DNA from: Spirochaetales bacterium Spiro_07 | GTDB taxonomy: Bacteria; Spirochaetota; Spirochaetia; Treponematales; Treponemataceae | Direction of reading: 5' to 3' | Length of the DNA: 64,000 bases | Assembly (NCBI GenBank): GCA_001603145.1 | Contig: LVBI01000013.1 | Location: 1-64,000, forward strand | Shown: positions 1 through 7,657 of the stretch, in pieces | Position numbering within the stretch: position 1 is the stretch's first letter | How the letters are laid out: each line of letters begins with the position of its first letter | Position numbers and translations under genes: made by a program | The notes under the pieces: model-generated | Database searches by the model: none | The model's input: only the letters and a program-made list of their open reading frames with translations | What the model was told of the DNA's origin: nothing

Positions 1-20
1 CTGGAAAAAAGAGGGGTTTT

Positions 21-66
21 AGGGGAGAAAAGAACCCGCTTGCGAGTAGAGGTTCTTGTCTCCCCT
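21..66. terminator. Hairpin downstream of the NUDIX gene
   Basis: Interrupted inverted repeat: AGGGGAGA (21-28) pairs with TCTCCCCT (59-66), and AGAACC (31-36) with GGTTCT (51-56). It lies about 20 bp past the stop of the minus-strand NUDIX gene. Read on the minus strand it is followed after about 10 nt by a T-run, so it may act as a loose terminator. A REP-like repeat is the alternative. Confidence 0.45.
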
Positions 67-84
67 AATAAAGTTCCGACAATT

Positions 85-627
85 TCAATTGTCAAAAAGC
101 CTCTCACAAAGCTTTTTGGCCGCCTTGCGCATTGAATCAAATGCTATCTGGCTTGTATCAAATGTTGCGAGCGGCACCAGCTTGCAGTTTTCGGCTTCTC
201 CGTCTACGGTTTTGATACTTGAAAGCAGCTCTTCTTCAGTGCCTTTGTATTCAGAATAGAAAAATGCGTCGCAAGTCGAATAGATGAGCGTCTTGAACGG
301 ATAGGTGTTCGGAAAGCTGCACAAATATTCAAAAGGCGGCGGCGTTATGCCGATTTCTTCGTTACATTCGCGGATGCACGCCTCTTCCAAAGATTCGCCT
401 TTATTGACAAAGCCGCCCGGCAGGCCGAGCTTGCCTTTTTGCGGGTCTTTTGTGCGGCTGAAAACCAGAAGCTTGCCGTTGACCACTAGCAAGATGCCGA
501 CCGCCGCCGCGTCGTTGTTGTAAAGGTCGTAGCCGCAATCTGGGCAGACCCAGTGCGTTCCTTCTTTTGTAATGATGTTCTTAGAGCCGCACTGCGGACA
601 AAAATTGAATTTGTTTATGCTTTCCAT
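85..627 (-). CDS. NUDIX hydrolase with N-terminal zinc ribbon
   Basis: A 180-residue protein. The N-terminus has a zinc ribbon of two CPxCG knuckles (CPQCG, CPDCG), followed by a NUDIX fold whose box is intact (GGFVNKGES, then RECNEEIGI, matching GX5EX7REUXEEXGU). NUDIX enzymes hydrolyse nucleoside diphosphates linked to another group. The ribbon-plus-NUDIX layout resembles NudC/NADH-pyrophosphatase relatives and ADP-ribose-type hydrolases, but the substrate cannot be read from sequence. The start is set at MESINKF because GGAG lies 7 nt upstream; a longer ATG nine codons earlier has no such site and runs into a dispersed repeat. It seems to be transcribed alone, downstream of the ECF transporter gene on the same strand, with a repeat element between them. 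Confidence 0.85.
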   Translation of the reverse strand: MESINKFNFCPQCGSKNIITKEGTHWVCPDCGYDLYNNDAAAVGILLVVNGKLLVFSRTKDPQKGKLGLPGGFVNKGESLEEACIRECNEEIGITPPPFEYLCSFPNTYPFKTLIYSTCDAFFYSEYKGTEEELLSSIKTVDGEAENCKLVPLATFDTSQIAFDSMRKAAKKLCERLFDN

Positions 628-646
628 GACAATCTCCGTATTATAA

Positions 647-738
647 CTTGTCATTCCGAACTTGCTGGCTTCGGCATTTCAGCACGGCATCTACATTTTT
701 TTATAGTAGAGATGCTGAAACTAGTTCAGCATGACAAG
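647..738. repeat. Dispersed repeat with GTCAT inverted ends, copy A
   Basis: A 92-bp intergenic element bounded by imperfect inverted ends: CTTGTCATTCCGAACT on the left, and on the right the complement of CTTGTCATGCTGAACT. Inner arms TTTCAGCA and TGCTGAAA form a nested hairpin. Related copies lie at 3205-3294, 15714-15805 and 22687-22781. It fills the gap between the ECF gene and the NUDIX gene. Confidence 0.7.
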
Positions 739-756
739 GGTTTCGCTGATTTCAGC

Positions 757-3066
757 CTAGTAATAGCCATAATAGCGCGCATCGAGAGCTTCCGCCAGAG
801 ATTCGGCGCGCTGAAGCGTTCTGATGAACAGCGGCACGAACAGCGGCAGCAGCAGCTTGAACTTTGAGATTAAGCTGCTTTTCTTTGGCTGCTGCCTTAA
901 AGTACCGCTTGAGCGCACCGTCTGCGCCTTCAAAATTACAGCGGCTTCTTCCATTAACAGCGGAATAAACCTGAAAATAATGCTCGTAACAAGGCAGATG
1001 TGCTTTGTCGGCACGCCGAGCAGCGCAAGCGGTTTCAGCAATGCTTCCATTCCGTCAGTTATGTCGCTTTCTGTGGCCGTGTACACAAACACCGAAAGAG
1101 GGCAGAGCACGCCGACATAATGAAGTAGCGTGACAACGCCCAGCTTGATTTTCCGTGCGGTCAGCGAGATGAAATAAAACTGAAAATAAACTGTTTCGCT
1201 GTCTTTTGGCGGAAAGAACACAAGCTGAAAAACAAAAAACAGCAGAATCCATGGCAGAACAATCAAGAAGTTTTTGAAAAGCTTTTTGACAGGGTAACGT
1301 GCAAGCAGTGCATAGAAAATGCCGGCCGCGCATACAGCCGAAAGCAGCGGAATATTCGACAAGCTTAAGGCCGCCACAAAAAACGCGAGAAGTACAATGT
1401 ATTTGGCAAGCGGCTTCATCTTGTGGGCGATTGTGCTGCCTTTGTGGTAGCCGCCGAGGGCAGAGTTTGAAAAAGAAGCAATGTCCGCCGCATTAGCGAA
1501 CGGCTCAATTTTTGAGAGCGTTGCGGCGGCCGGTGTTGCTCTGTTGGTGGGCTTTGCACAAGCATTTTCTGCTGTTGCGTCGTCTAAAGTTAGTGTACAG
1601 GCGGCCGCCTGTGCATCAGCTACTTTTGCTGCGGCACCAGTGCCAGCTTGTGCATCTGCGCCGTCTGCTTGTCCGTCCGCAGTGTCGCTAATGATTTTGC
1701 CTTGCGAGAGCGTGATTATTCTTTCGGCGGCTTCAGCTTCTTCGGTGCGGTGCGTGCTGAAAATAACGGTCTTGCCTTGTGCGCACAAATTCTGCAGCAG
1801 TTTGATTGTTGCGACGGCGCTTTCTGGGTCAAGTCCGGCGGTCGGCTCATCAAACAGATAGATTTCAGCATCAAGCGCGATTATGCCCGCAATTGAAACT
1901 TTGCGCCGTTCGCCGCCCGAAAGGAATGTGGTGCGCCTGTCAGCATAATCTTTGAAAGGCACACCGGCAATGTCCATTGCCTGCCTTACGCGCTGTTTCA
2001 GCTCTTTGCCCGAAACACCGAGCTGCTGCGGACCATAAGCTACATCGTCGGCGGCAAATTCTTCAAAAATGGTAGAAGCGCAGTCTTGGCTTGCAAGCAC
2101 AGGCCGCGAGCTTGCGTAAATGCTGCCGCCCGCCGGAATCAGCAGCCCAGAAAGCAGCTCAAACAATGTGCTTTTGCCCGAACCAGACTGGCCTATAACA
2201 GCGGTCAGCGTTCCTTTTTGTATTGAAAGCGAAAAATGCTCAAAAAGCTTATTCTGTTTAGGGTGCGCGTATTCAAGATTTTGCACTTCAATGACGTTAG
2301 CTGCGTCTGTACTAGAAGCGGCACTGGCTTTCGTGTAATTAGGCTTGAAAAATCTGAAATTCTCATAAAAATCGCGGAAAGTGCCGTCGTACACAAGCTT
2401 GCCCTGCTCAAGATGAATGAGCCTTGAAGAGCGCGCGGCTTCTTCCTTGTTGTGCGTTATGCTCAAGATTGTGCCGCCGTTCTTGTGATATTCATCTATA
2501 TAATCAAGAATCAAGCTGCGGCGTTCCGGGTCAATCATTGAAAGCGCTTCGTCTAAAATCAGCAGTTCCGGCGAAAGCGCGAGAATGCCCGCAATACAGA
2601 GCTTCTGCTGCTGCCCGCCTGAAAGCGTCACCGTGCGCTGTTCTTGTGCTTCAAGCAAGTCCATTAGCTTGAGTGCGGCTAGCGCCCGTTTCTGGCATTC
2701 GTCTTTTGGCAGCTTCAAATTTTCAGGGCCGAAGTACGCATCTTTTATGACAGTCTCTGCAATGAGCTGCGTCTTCGGGTTCTGCATCACAATTCCGTTT
2801 GGCACGCTCTTTGCTACGCTTTTCTTGGTGTGGCTTTTCTGAATGGCGGCGCTTTTGTAAGCATCGCCTGTAACTGTGCCTTCCTGCACCTGAAGAAGCC
2901 CTGCAATCAGCCTTGCAAGTGTGCTTTTGCCAGAACCGTTAGAGCCTGTTATGACCAGATACTCGCCCTTCGTAACCAAAAACGAAACATCGTCGAGCGC
3001 AGTTTTCTGGTTTTCGGTGTTTGCGGCATATGCAAAAGAAAGGTGATTAACGTTAAGAAATGGCAT
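757..3066 (-). CDS. Fused ECF transporter: two ABC ATPases plus T (CbiQ-like) membrane domain
   Basis: A 769-residue single chain carrying all the shared parts of an energy-coupling-factor vitamin/metal importer. ATPase 1 (about residues 1-235) has Walker A GSNGSGKST, signature LSGGQQQK and Walker B LLILDEA. ATPase 2 (about 255-465) has GQSGSGKST, LSGGERRK and IYLFDEPTAG. An Ala/Gly/Asp-rich linker follows, then a polytopic CbiQ/EcfT domain from about 550 with a terminal ALDARYYG motif like the EcfT coupling motif. No substrate-binding S subunit is encoded nearby, so the cargo is unknown; the chain may serve several S proteins. The start is at MPFLNVN because AAGGGG lies about 8 nt upstream. 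A longer start 20 codons earlier would begin inside a 21-bp tandem repeat. ECF components are usually separate genes, so the A-A-T fusion is notable. Confidence 0.85.
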   Translation of the reverse strand: MPFLNVNHLSFAYAANTENQKTALDDVSFLVTKGEYLVITGSNGSGKSTLARLIAGLLQVQEGTVTGDAYKSAAIQKSHTKKSVAKSVPNGIVMQNPKTQLIAETVIKDAYFGPENLKLPKDECQKRALAALKLMDLLEAQEQRTVTLSGGQQQKLCIAGILALSPELLILDEALSMIDPERRSLILDYIDEYHKNGGTILSITHNKEEAARSSRLIHLEQGKLVYDGTFRDFYENFRFFKPNYTKASAASSTDAANVIEVQNLEYAHPKQNKLFEHFSLSIQKGTLTAVIGQSGSGKSTLFELLSGLLIPAGGSIYASSRPVLASQDCASTIFEEFAADDVAYGPQQLGVSGKELKQRVRQAMDIAGVPFKDYADRRTTFLSGGERRKVSIAGIIALDAEIYLFDEPTAGLDPESAVATIKLLQNLCAQGKTVIFSTHRTEEAEAAERIITLSQGKIISDTADGQADGADAQAGTGAAAKVADAQAAACTLTLDDATAENACAKPTNRATPAAATLSKIEPFANAADIASFSNSALGGYHKGSTIAHKMKPLAKYIVLLAFFVAALSLSNIPLLSAVCAAGIFYALLARYPVKKLFKNFLIVLPWILLFFVFQLVFFPPKDSETVYFQFYFISLTARKIKLGVVTLLHYVGVLCPLSVFVYTATESDITDGMEALLKPLALLGVPTKHICLVTSIIFRFIPLLMEEAAVILKAQTVRSSGTLRQQPKKSSLISKFKLLLPLFVPLFIRTLQRAESLAEALDARYYGYY

Positions 3067-3120
3067 GAAATGCGCCCCTTGCAGAATAATTGCTTGCAGT
3101 TTAGCTTTTTTTTTAGTTTC

Positions 3121-3225
3121 TGTCACCTAGAATTTGCTTTCTGCCATACCGAACTGGCTTTATTTCATTCTGAACTTGCTTTGTGTCACCTCGAATTTGC
3201 TTTATGTCATCCCGAATTTAGTTCG
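3121..3225. repeat. Five imperfect 21-bp tandem repeats
   Basis: Five consecutive 21-bp units at 3121, 3142, 3163, 3184 and 3205, each of the form TGTCAYCCYGAAYTTGCTTT with a few substitutions. The last unit merges into the left end of a dispersed GTCAT repeat. The period is a multiple of three, so a spurious heptad peptide reads through it, but there is no ribosome site or homologous protein. It lies upstream of the ECF gene. Confidence 0.8.
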
Positions 3226-3294
3226 GGATCTCTATGCATCTATAGCGCAGATGCTTAGCTGAAAGCCGTCGAAGACTATCAAGTTCAGTATGGC
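3205..3294. repeat. Dispersed repeat with GTCAT inverted ends, copy B
   Basis: Starts with TGTCATCCCGAATTTAGTTC, immediately followed by its own local complement (CCCGAA...TTCGGG). It ends with AAGTTCAGTATGGC, an imperfect complement of the left end. The internal AGCTGAAAGCCG block is shared with copy C at 15714. Confidence 0.65.
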
Positions 3295-3338
3295 GATGCT
3301 TTTTGCTATCAAAAAAATGAAAATTCGAAAAAAAGGAC

Positions 3339-3366
3339 TTGTAAATAATTTGTTTGATGATAGAAT
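3339..3366 (+). promoter_or_regulatory. Possible sigma-70 promoter for the chemoreceptor
   Basis: TTGTAA (3339-3344), a 16-bp spacer and TAGAAT (3361-3366) lie 54 bp before the chosen start of the chemoreceptor. Pattern match only. A flagellar-type sigma site was not recognised. Confidence 0.35.
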
Positions 3367-3419
3367 GGAGTTATTGGAAATTTTCAGTACAATTTTATTT
3401 ACTTCGTTGGAGTTCCCAT

Positions 3420-4571
3420 ATGAGCGATGTTGCGACCAGAAAAGAACCAGCAAGACAGAAATCTTTGATTAAGATTATTCTTATTTCGCTTGCGGCTTGT
3501 CAAATTATTTATACTTGCTTAGTTTTGTTAGCTGTCAATGGCGTAACAAACGACGCGTTCAACAAATATTTTGCAAATGTTCTTGATGAGCGTATTGCAT
3601 TCTTGGATAAAGAAATTTCGCGCAGAACGGAACGCCTTTACAATGCATCTATACGAATTGCTTCTTCAAATGAATTGGATTACGCCTTTGAAGAGGAAAA
3701 TATTTCATATATAAAGGATACGCTCGCTTCTATACGCACGGCTTATGATGTCAGTACGGTATATTTGCTCGACAAGATAGGCAACATCGTGTACAGCTCT
3801 GACTTAATGATAAATCAGCCTGCATTGTTCAGAAACACAGAATCTTTTAAGCTTGCAAACAAGAAATCGCCTTATTCTTGTGTAATGGTGCTTGAAAACC
3901 GCGTTTCTGTTGTTTCTTTCTGCGAAGTTGAAATTGAAGGCTATTTTTCGGGCTACTGCGTTCTTGAAGAGAATCTTACATTAGACCATATCGTTGATTA
4001 TTTGCATGAAATGTTCGGCTGTGAAGTTACAATCTTCATCAAAGATATGCGCTTTGCGACTTCAATTGTCAAAGAAGACGGCAACCGCGCCGTTGGCACT
4101 TTGCTCAACAACGACGCTATCTATAATCAGGTCTGCAACGAAAAGCAGATTTATCATGGAAAGAACAAGATTCAGGGGCAAGACTATCTTACAGTTTATA
4201 TTCCGATTGATACGCCGGAACCGACAGCCGGTATGTTTTTTGTCGGTCTTCCTATAAAAGTTATACGCGACACGCGGCAGCTTATTCTTGCTGTTCTTGT
4301 TCCGATTGTTATTATTTGTACGGTAGGTCTCTGCTTGATTTCGCTTATCATTTTGCATTTCCTGATTTTCAAGCCACTGCGCCTTGTCAACAATGCTGTG
4401 CATAACCTTGCTGACAACACTGACGTGGCAGATTTGACTTACCGGCTTGAAATCCGCAGAAACGATGAAATCGGACGACTTTGCAGCGACATCGACAAAT
4501 TTATGGAACGCCAGCAGAAGCTTATAAAAGACCTTAAGATTGCAGAAGTTGACCTCGATTATATCAGCTAG
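3420..4571 (+). CDS. Methyl-accepting chemotaxis protein, N-terminal sensor and HAMP half (ends at in-frame TAG)
   Basis: A 383-residue N-terminal part of a chemoreceptor. It has a membrane segment at about residues 16-40, an extracytoplasmic sensor domain of roughly 240 residues (Cache-like by layout, ligand unknown), a second membrane segment (VPIVIICTVGLCLISLII region), and a HAMP linker ending near MERQQKLIKDLK. The start is ATG of MSDVATRK, with GGAG 8 nt upstream; an earlier start 22 codons back lacks a site. The frame stops at TAG (4569-4571) exactly where the receptor should continue. The downstream half lies in the same frame. Alone, this product would sit in the membrane but lack the CheA/CheW-contacting hairpin, so it should not signal. 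Confidence 0.8.
   Translation: MSDVATRKEPARQKSLIKIILISLAACQIIYTCLVLLAVNGVTNDAFNKYFANVLDERIAFLDKEISRRTERLYNASIRIASSNELDYAFEEENISYIKDTLASIRTAYDVSTVYLLDKIGNIVYSSDLMINQPALFRNTESFKLANKKSPYSCVMVLENRVSVVSFCEVEIEGYFSGYCVLEENLTLDHIVDYLHEMFGCEVTIFIKDMRFATSIVKEDGNRAVGTLLNNDAIYNQVCNEKQIYHGKNKIQGQDYLTVYIPIDTPEPTAGMFFVGLPIKVIRDTRQLILAVLVPIVIICTVGLCLISLIILHFLIFKPLRLVNNAVHNLADNTDVADLTYRLEIRRNDEIGRLCSDIDKFMERQQKLIKDLKIAEVDLDYIS
4569..4571 (+). other. In-frame amber codon splitting the chemoreceptor
   Basis: The frame reads [23 protein letters not shown], with no other stop across the join and unbroken receptor sequence on both sides. A single base change (for example CAG to TAG) explains it. Sequencing or consensus error is equally possible from sequence alone. 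Confidence 0.85.
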
Positions 4572-4619
4572 AGCTTAAGCTCATCTTCTTATGAGTCTGC
4601 AAGCTCTATCTCTGAAATT

Positions 4620-5531
4620 ATGGCAAATATCGAGAACGTCAGCCGCCAAACTGAATTTCAGACAAAGGCGATTGAATCTGCCAACAACGAAATGGGCATG
4701 TCGATTGACATGGCGAAAAAGCTTCAAGAAACTGTTAAGGTTCAGTCTGCCGACGTAGTTTCTTCTTCAGCTTGTATCGAAGAAATGATTGGCAACATCG
4801 GTTCTGTAAACGCCACGATGCAGAAGATGAACTATCAGTTTGCCGAGCTTTCGGGCGTTACAACTGAAGGCAAGGAAAAGCAATCTGAAGTTGATAAGAA
4901 AGTCACTGAAATGGCCGAGCAGTCTAAGCTGCTTATCGAAGCGAACGGCGTGATTGCGCGCATTGCTTCGCAGACAAACTTGCTCGCGATGAACGCCGCA
5001 ATCGAAGCTGCCCACGCCGGCGAGCTTGGTTCGGGCTTCAGCGTTGTTGCAGACGAAATCCGTTCTCTTGCTGAAAACTCAAGCAAGCAGTCTCATATCA
5101 TCGGTCAGCGCATGAAGGAAATCTCTAAGACAATCAGCGACGTAGTTGCTTCTTCGCATCTGTCTTCTGAGGCGTTTGTTCATATCATAGATAAGCTTTC
5201 TATGACAGATCATCTTGTTCAAGAGATGAGCGCTTCAATGGTTGAGCAGGAAGAAGGCTCTAAGCAAGTCTTTGCGGCTTTGAGCAGCATCAACAGCTCA
5301 ACAAGCCAGGTTCAGGAAATGACCCGCAGCATGGAAGAGGCAATCAACAAGACTAACGCCGAAATGACGACGATGACGCAGATTGCCGACACTGTTGCAG
5401 GCAGCATGGACGAAATGGCAGCCGGTGCGGTTCAGATTAACAAGTCTGCCCAAGATGTTTCTAACATGGCAAAGCAGACCCGCGACAACATCGACTCAAT
5501 GGAATCAATGTTCGGCCGCTTCAAGGTCTAA
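4620..5531 (+). CDS. Methyl-accepting chemotaxis protein, C-terminal signalling half
   Basis: A 303-residue cytoplasmic receptor part in the same frame as the sensor half. It is a long heptad coiled coil with the diagnostic hairpin tip around residues 112-145 ([20 protein letters not shown], then [16 protein letters not shown]), which contacts CheA and CheW. Gln/Glu pairs in the flanking helices are the likely CheR/CheB methylation sites. The first available ATG (MANIENVS) has no ribosome site, so independent translation is doubtful. The real gene is probably one unit from 3420 to 5531 with a point nonsense mutation or a reading error. Confidence 0.8.
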   Translation: MANIENVSRQTEFQTKAIESANNEMGMSIDMAKKLQETVKVQSADVVSSSACIEEMIGNIGSVNATMQKMNYQFAELSGVTTEGKEKQSEVDKKVTEMAEQSKLLIEANGVIARIASQTNLLAMNAAIEAAHAGELGSGFSVVADEIRSLAENSSKQSHIIGQRMKEISKTISDVVASSHLSSEAFVHIIDKLSMTDHLVQEMSASMVEQEEGSKQVFAALSSINSSTSQVQEMTRSMEEAINKTNAEMTTMTQIADTVAGSMDEMAAGAVQINKSAQDVSNMAKQTRDNIDSMESMFGRFKV

Positions 5532-5533
5532 GC

Positions 5534-5620
5534 GTTTTGCACTTGCCTAATCTACGATTTGGGAATTATCTGGCAAAACGGCCAACTTTGCGCTAAGCGC
5601 AAAGTTGTAAAGGGTGCACA
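5534..5620 (+). repeat. Two-hairpin repeat element, copy 1
   Basis: The 87-bp copy begins 3 bp after the chemoreceptor stop. Stem P1 is GTTTTGC (5534-5540) with GCAAAAC (5573-5579), enclosing a loop with ATCTAC (5550-5555) and ATCT. Stem P2 follows directly: CAACTTTGCGCT (5583-5594) with AGCGCAAAGTTG (5596-5607). The copy ends at a TGCACA motif (5615-5620). The other copies share the order, spacing and loop motif but use different stem bases. P2 may also terminate the chemoreceptor transcript. Confidence 0.75.
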
Positions 5621-5652
5621 AGGGGCGTCCGTTTCAAGGATTTACGGTTCTG

Positions 5653-6834
5653 CTAGTTTTTGGGTGCAACGCCATGCGAAATAAGCATGGCGTTCAGTCT
5701 GCGCAATGCTTCTTTGATTTTGGCTATATCGGTGGCGTAGCAGCAACGGATAAAGCCTTCGCCGCCCGCGCCGAAGCATGTGCCTGGAACGACGGCCACG
5801 CTGTATTTTTCGATTGCTTCTGTGGCGAACTGCTCAGACGTCATGCCCGAAGATCTTATGTCCGGGAACATGTAGAACGCGCCTTCAGGCTCGTTGCACG
5901 GCAAGCCCATGTCGATGAAAGCTTTGTACATTATGTTGCGACGCTGCTGATAGCTTATGCGCATCTTCTCAACTTCTGCCCAGCCGTGGCGAAGCCCTTC
6001 GGCTGCGGCGTACTGGCTGAAAATCGGTGGACAAATCGAATTATATGCGTGAAGCTTGCAGCATTGCACGAGCAGATCATGCGGCGCGGCAATATAGCCG
6101 ATTCGCCAGCCTGTCATGGCAAACGCTTTTGAGAAGCCGTTGAAAATAATTGCATAATCTTTCATGCCGGGGAATTTTCCGATTGATGTGTGCTTGTGTC
6201 CGTCATACAAAAGCTCGCAGTAAATTTCATCGCTCAAGCACCAAATCTGATGCTTCTGCACAACTTTCGCGATTTTCTCAAGCTCTTCAGCCGGAATTAT
6301 GCGGCCGGTCGGGTTGCTCGGCGAACAGAACATTACGGCTTTTGTCTTTGGCGTGCAAGCCGCTTCTATCTGCTCGGCAGTCGGGTAAAAGCCGTTCACG
6401 CTTGTGTCAAGGTGAATAACTTTTGCATCGCACAAAGTTGCAAGCGGCTGGTAGCTTACGTAGCAGGGCTCGCAGACGATGATTTCATCGCCCGGGTTGA
6501 GAATTGCGCGCAAAACAAGGTCGAGTGCTTCAGAAGCACCGATTGTCGGCAGAATTTCAGCTTTCGGGTCATAAAAAAGCTCGTAACGTTTCAGATATTC
6601 TGCAATTTCTTCGCGCAGTTCAATTAAGCCCCAGTTTGACGTATAAGAGGTGTGGCCCTTTTCAAGATGATAAAAAGCTTCTTCGCGCACAACCCACGGC
6701 GTAGAAAAGTCCGGCTCGCCTACGCCCAGCGAGATGATGTCGTCATGCCCGATGCAAAGCTCAAAGAATTTTCTAATTCCCGAAGGCGGGATGCCCATCA
6801 TCTTGCTTGAGAATTTATCGTTTCTGTCGTTCAT
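5653..6834 (-). CDS. PLP-dependent aminotransferase, class I/II
   Basis: A 393-residue fold-type I aminotransferase that transfers an amino group from an amino acid to a 2-oxo acid using pyridoxal phosphate. Visible marks are LGVGEPDFSTP near the start, TIGASEALDL, the SNPTGR loop, the LSDEIY aspartate that holds the cofactor nitrogen, and the Schiff-base lysine in NGFSKAFAMTGWRIGY. It resembles the aspartate/PatA group, but the amino-acid preference is not decidable. Its ATG shares one base with the stop of the preceding Lrp-type gene (TAATG), so the two are translationally coupled and the regulator probably controls this enzyme or its substrate pool. Confidence 0.9.
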   Translation of the reverse strand: MNDRNDKFSSKMMGIPPSGIRKFFELCIGHDDIISLGVGEPDFSTPWVVREEAFYHLEKGHTSYTSNWGLIELREEIAEYLKRYELFYDPKAEILPTIGASEALDLVLRAILNPGDEIIVCEPCYVSYQPLATLCDAKVIHLDTSVNGFYPTAEQIEAACTPKTKAVMFCSPSNPTGRIIPAEELEKIAKVVQKHQIWCLSDEIYCELLYDGHKHTSIGKFPGMKDYAIIFNGFSKAFAMTGWRIGYIAAPHDLLVQCCKLHAYNSICPPIFSQYAAAEGLRHGWAEVEKMRISYQQRRNIMYKAFIDMGLPCNEPEGAFYMFPDIRSSGMTSEQFATEAIEKYSVAVVPGTCFGAGGEGFIRCCYATDIAKIKEALRRLNAMLISHGVAPKN

Positions 6835-7319
6835 TAAGCCTGAACTCCTTCGCGGTTGTCGCGCTCGCTTTCAACATAAACTATGTCGTTTTCTTTGTAA
6901 GTCTTGAGCACGAAGTTCGTCTTTGTTGAGCGCACGCCTTCAAGAGTTGAAAGCTTTGACGAAACGAAAAGTGCGACGTCTTTGAGAGAATCGCCTTCGA
7001 TGATAATCTTAAAATCGTAGCCGCCGCTCATAAGATAAAGCGACTTGACTTGCGGAAAGCGGTAAATGCGGTCTGCAATTGCGTCAAAACCGTGCTCACG
7101 CTGCGGCTGCACCTGAATCTGGATTTCTGCACAGACTTTTTCCTTTGTTTCAAGGTCTTTCTCTGGGTTTACGATTGCCGAATATTTGAGAATTACGCCG
7201 TCGTCTTCAAACTTCTTGATGATTGATGCGACTTCTTCCGGTGTCTTTTTTGTCATTGCGGCTATATCGTCGGCTGTAAGCCGGGCGTTTTCTTTCAACA
7301 AATTTAAGATTTCTTCCAT
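6834..7319 (-). CDS. Lrp/AsnC-family transcriptional regulator
   Basis: A 161-residue regulator. An N-terminal winged helix-turn-helix (ILNLLKENARLTADDIA ... VASIIKKFEDDGVI) is followed by a RAM/ligand-sensing domain with the glycine turn LMSGGYDFKIII. Lrp-family proteins form octamers or dimers and sense amino acids. GGAGG about 10 nt upstream selects the MEEILNLL start, and the extra 15 codons upstream have no support. It is cotranscribed and one-base overlapped with the aminotransferase. Regulator-aminotransferase pairing suggests local feedback by an amino acid, which is inference. Confidence 0.88.
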   Translation of the reverse strand: MEEILNLLKENARLTADDIAAMTKKTPEEVASIIKKFEDDGVILKYSAIVNPEKDLETKEKVCAEIQIQVQPQREHGFDAIADRIYRFPQVKSLYLMSGGYDFKIIIEGDSLKDVALFVSSKLSTLEGVRSTKTNFVLKTYKENDIVYVESERDNREGVQA

Positions 7320-7503
7320 AATAAAGTGCCTCCCAAATCTAAGTCTGCAAAAAGCAGATTGCACGTTTAATTTGTCTGAAGTCTATCATAAAAGAGATTA
7401 AAGTAAAAGCGTTTGAGCCCGCCGTCCTTGCGAGCCATTGCAATAATGCAGGCTGACGCGAAAAGAGACCCTAAAAACCCCGTGATTAACTGAAAATAGG
7501 AGT

Positions 7504-7590
7504 TGTGCACAAAGACTGCCGGTTTTGCTCTGCAAAAGCGGCGCTTTTCGCAGATTGAGCTTTATTTGTAGATTAAGCTATTGCGAAAAG
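7504..7590 (-). repeat. Two-hairpin repeat element, copy 4 (minus orientation)
   Basis: Read on the minus strand: P1 CTTTTCGC (7583-7590) with GCGAAAAG (7544-7551), a loop with ATCTAC (7568-7573), then P2 TTTTGC-aga-GCAAAA (7523-7537) and a terminal TGTGCACA (7504-7511). It is 87 bp long and about 80 percent identical to copy 5 at 10422-10506, which lies in the same orientation on the other side of the lipoprotein gene. Confidence 0.75.
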
Positions 7591-7593
7591 AGA

Positions 7594-7627
7594 CTTGCTT
7601 TTATTGTATGTATACAATAAAAGCAAG
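7594..7627. promoter_or_regulatory. Perfect 16-bp inverted repeat before the lipoprotein gene
   Basis: CTTGCTTTTATTGTAT (7594-7609) and ATACAATAAAAGCAAG (7612-7627) are exact complements around a 2-bp centre. The palindrome touches the end of repeat copy 4 and ends 18 bp before the AAAGGAG ribosome site of the lipoprotein gene. It could be an operator, a leader hairpin controlling translation, or the end of an inserted cassette. Confidence 0.75.
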
Positions 7628-7657
7628 GGTTGGAAAAATGCATCAAAGGAGAAGTGC

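Noticed and set aside
3121-3225. CRISPR-like array
   Set aside because: Units are contiguous and degenerate with no spacers, and no cas genes are in the window.
2830-3258. 142-codon plus-strand frame with a heptad CHxEFAL repeat
   Set aside because: The peptide repeat is the 21-bp DNA tandem array read in frame. The rest runs antisense to the ECF gene and has no ribosome site.
4569-4571. Programmed pyrrolysine insertion at the chemoreceptor TAG
   Set aside because: No pyl genes or insertion structure are visible, and chemoreceptors have no known use for the residue. A mutation or reading error is simpler.
5614-6132. 172-codon frame antisense to the aminotransferase
   Set aside because: It is a shadow of the well-supported PLP enzyme, with no family features and no ribosome site.
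7595-7657. TTG start at 7595 for the lipoprotein
   Set aside because: It lies inside the palindrome, lacks a ribosome site and would give an overlong signal region. TTG 7658 has AAAGGAG at the right distance.
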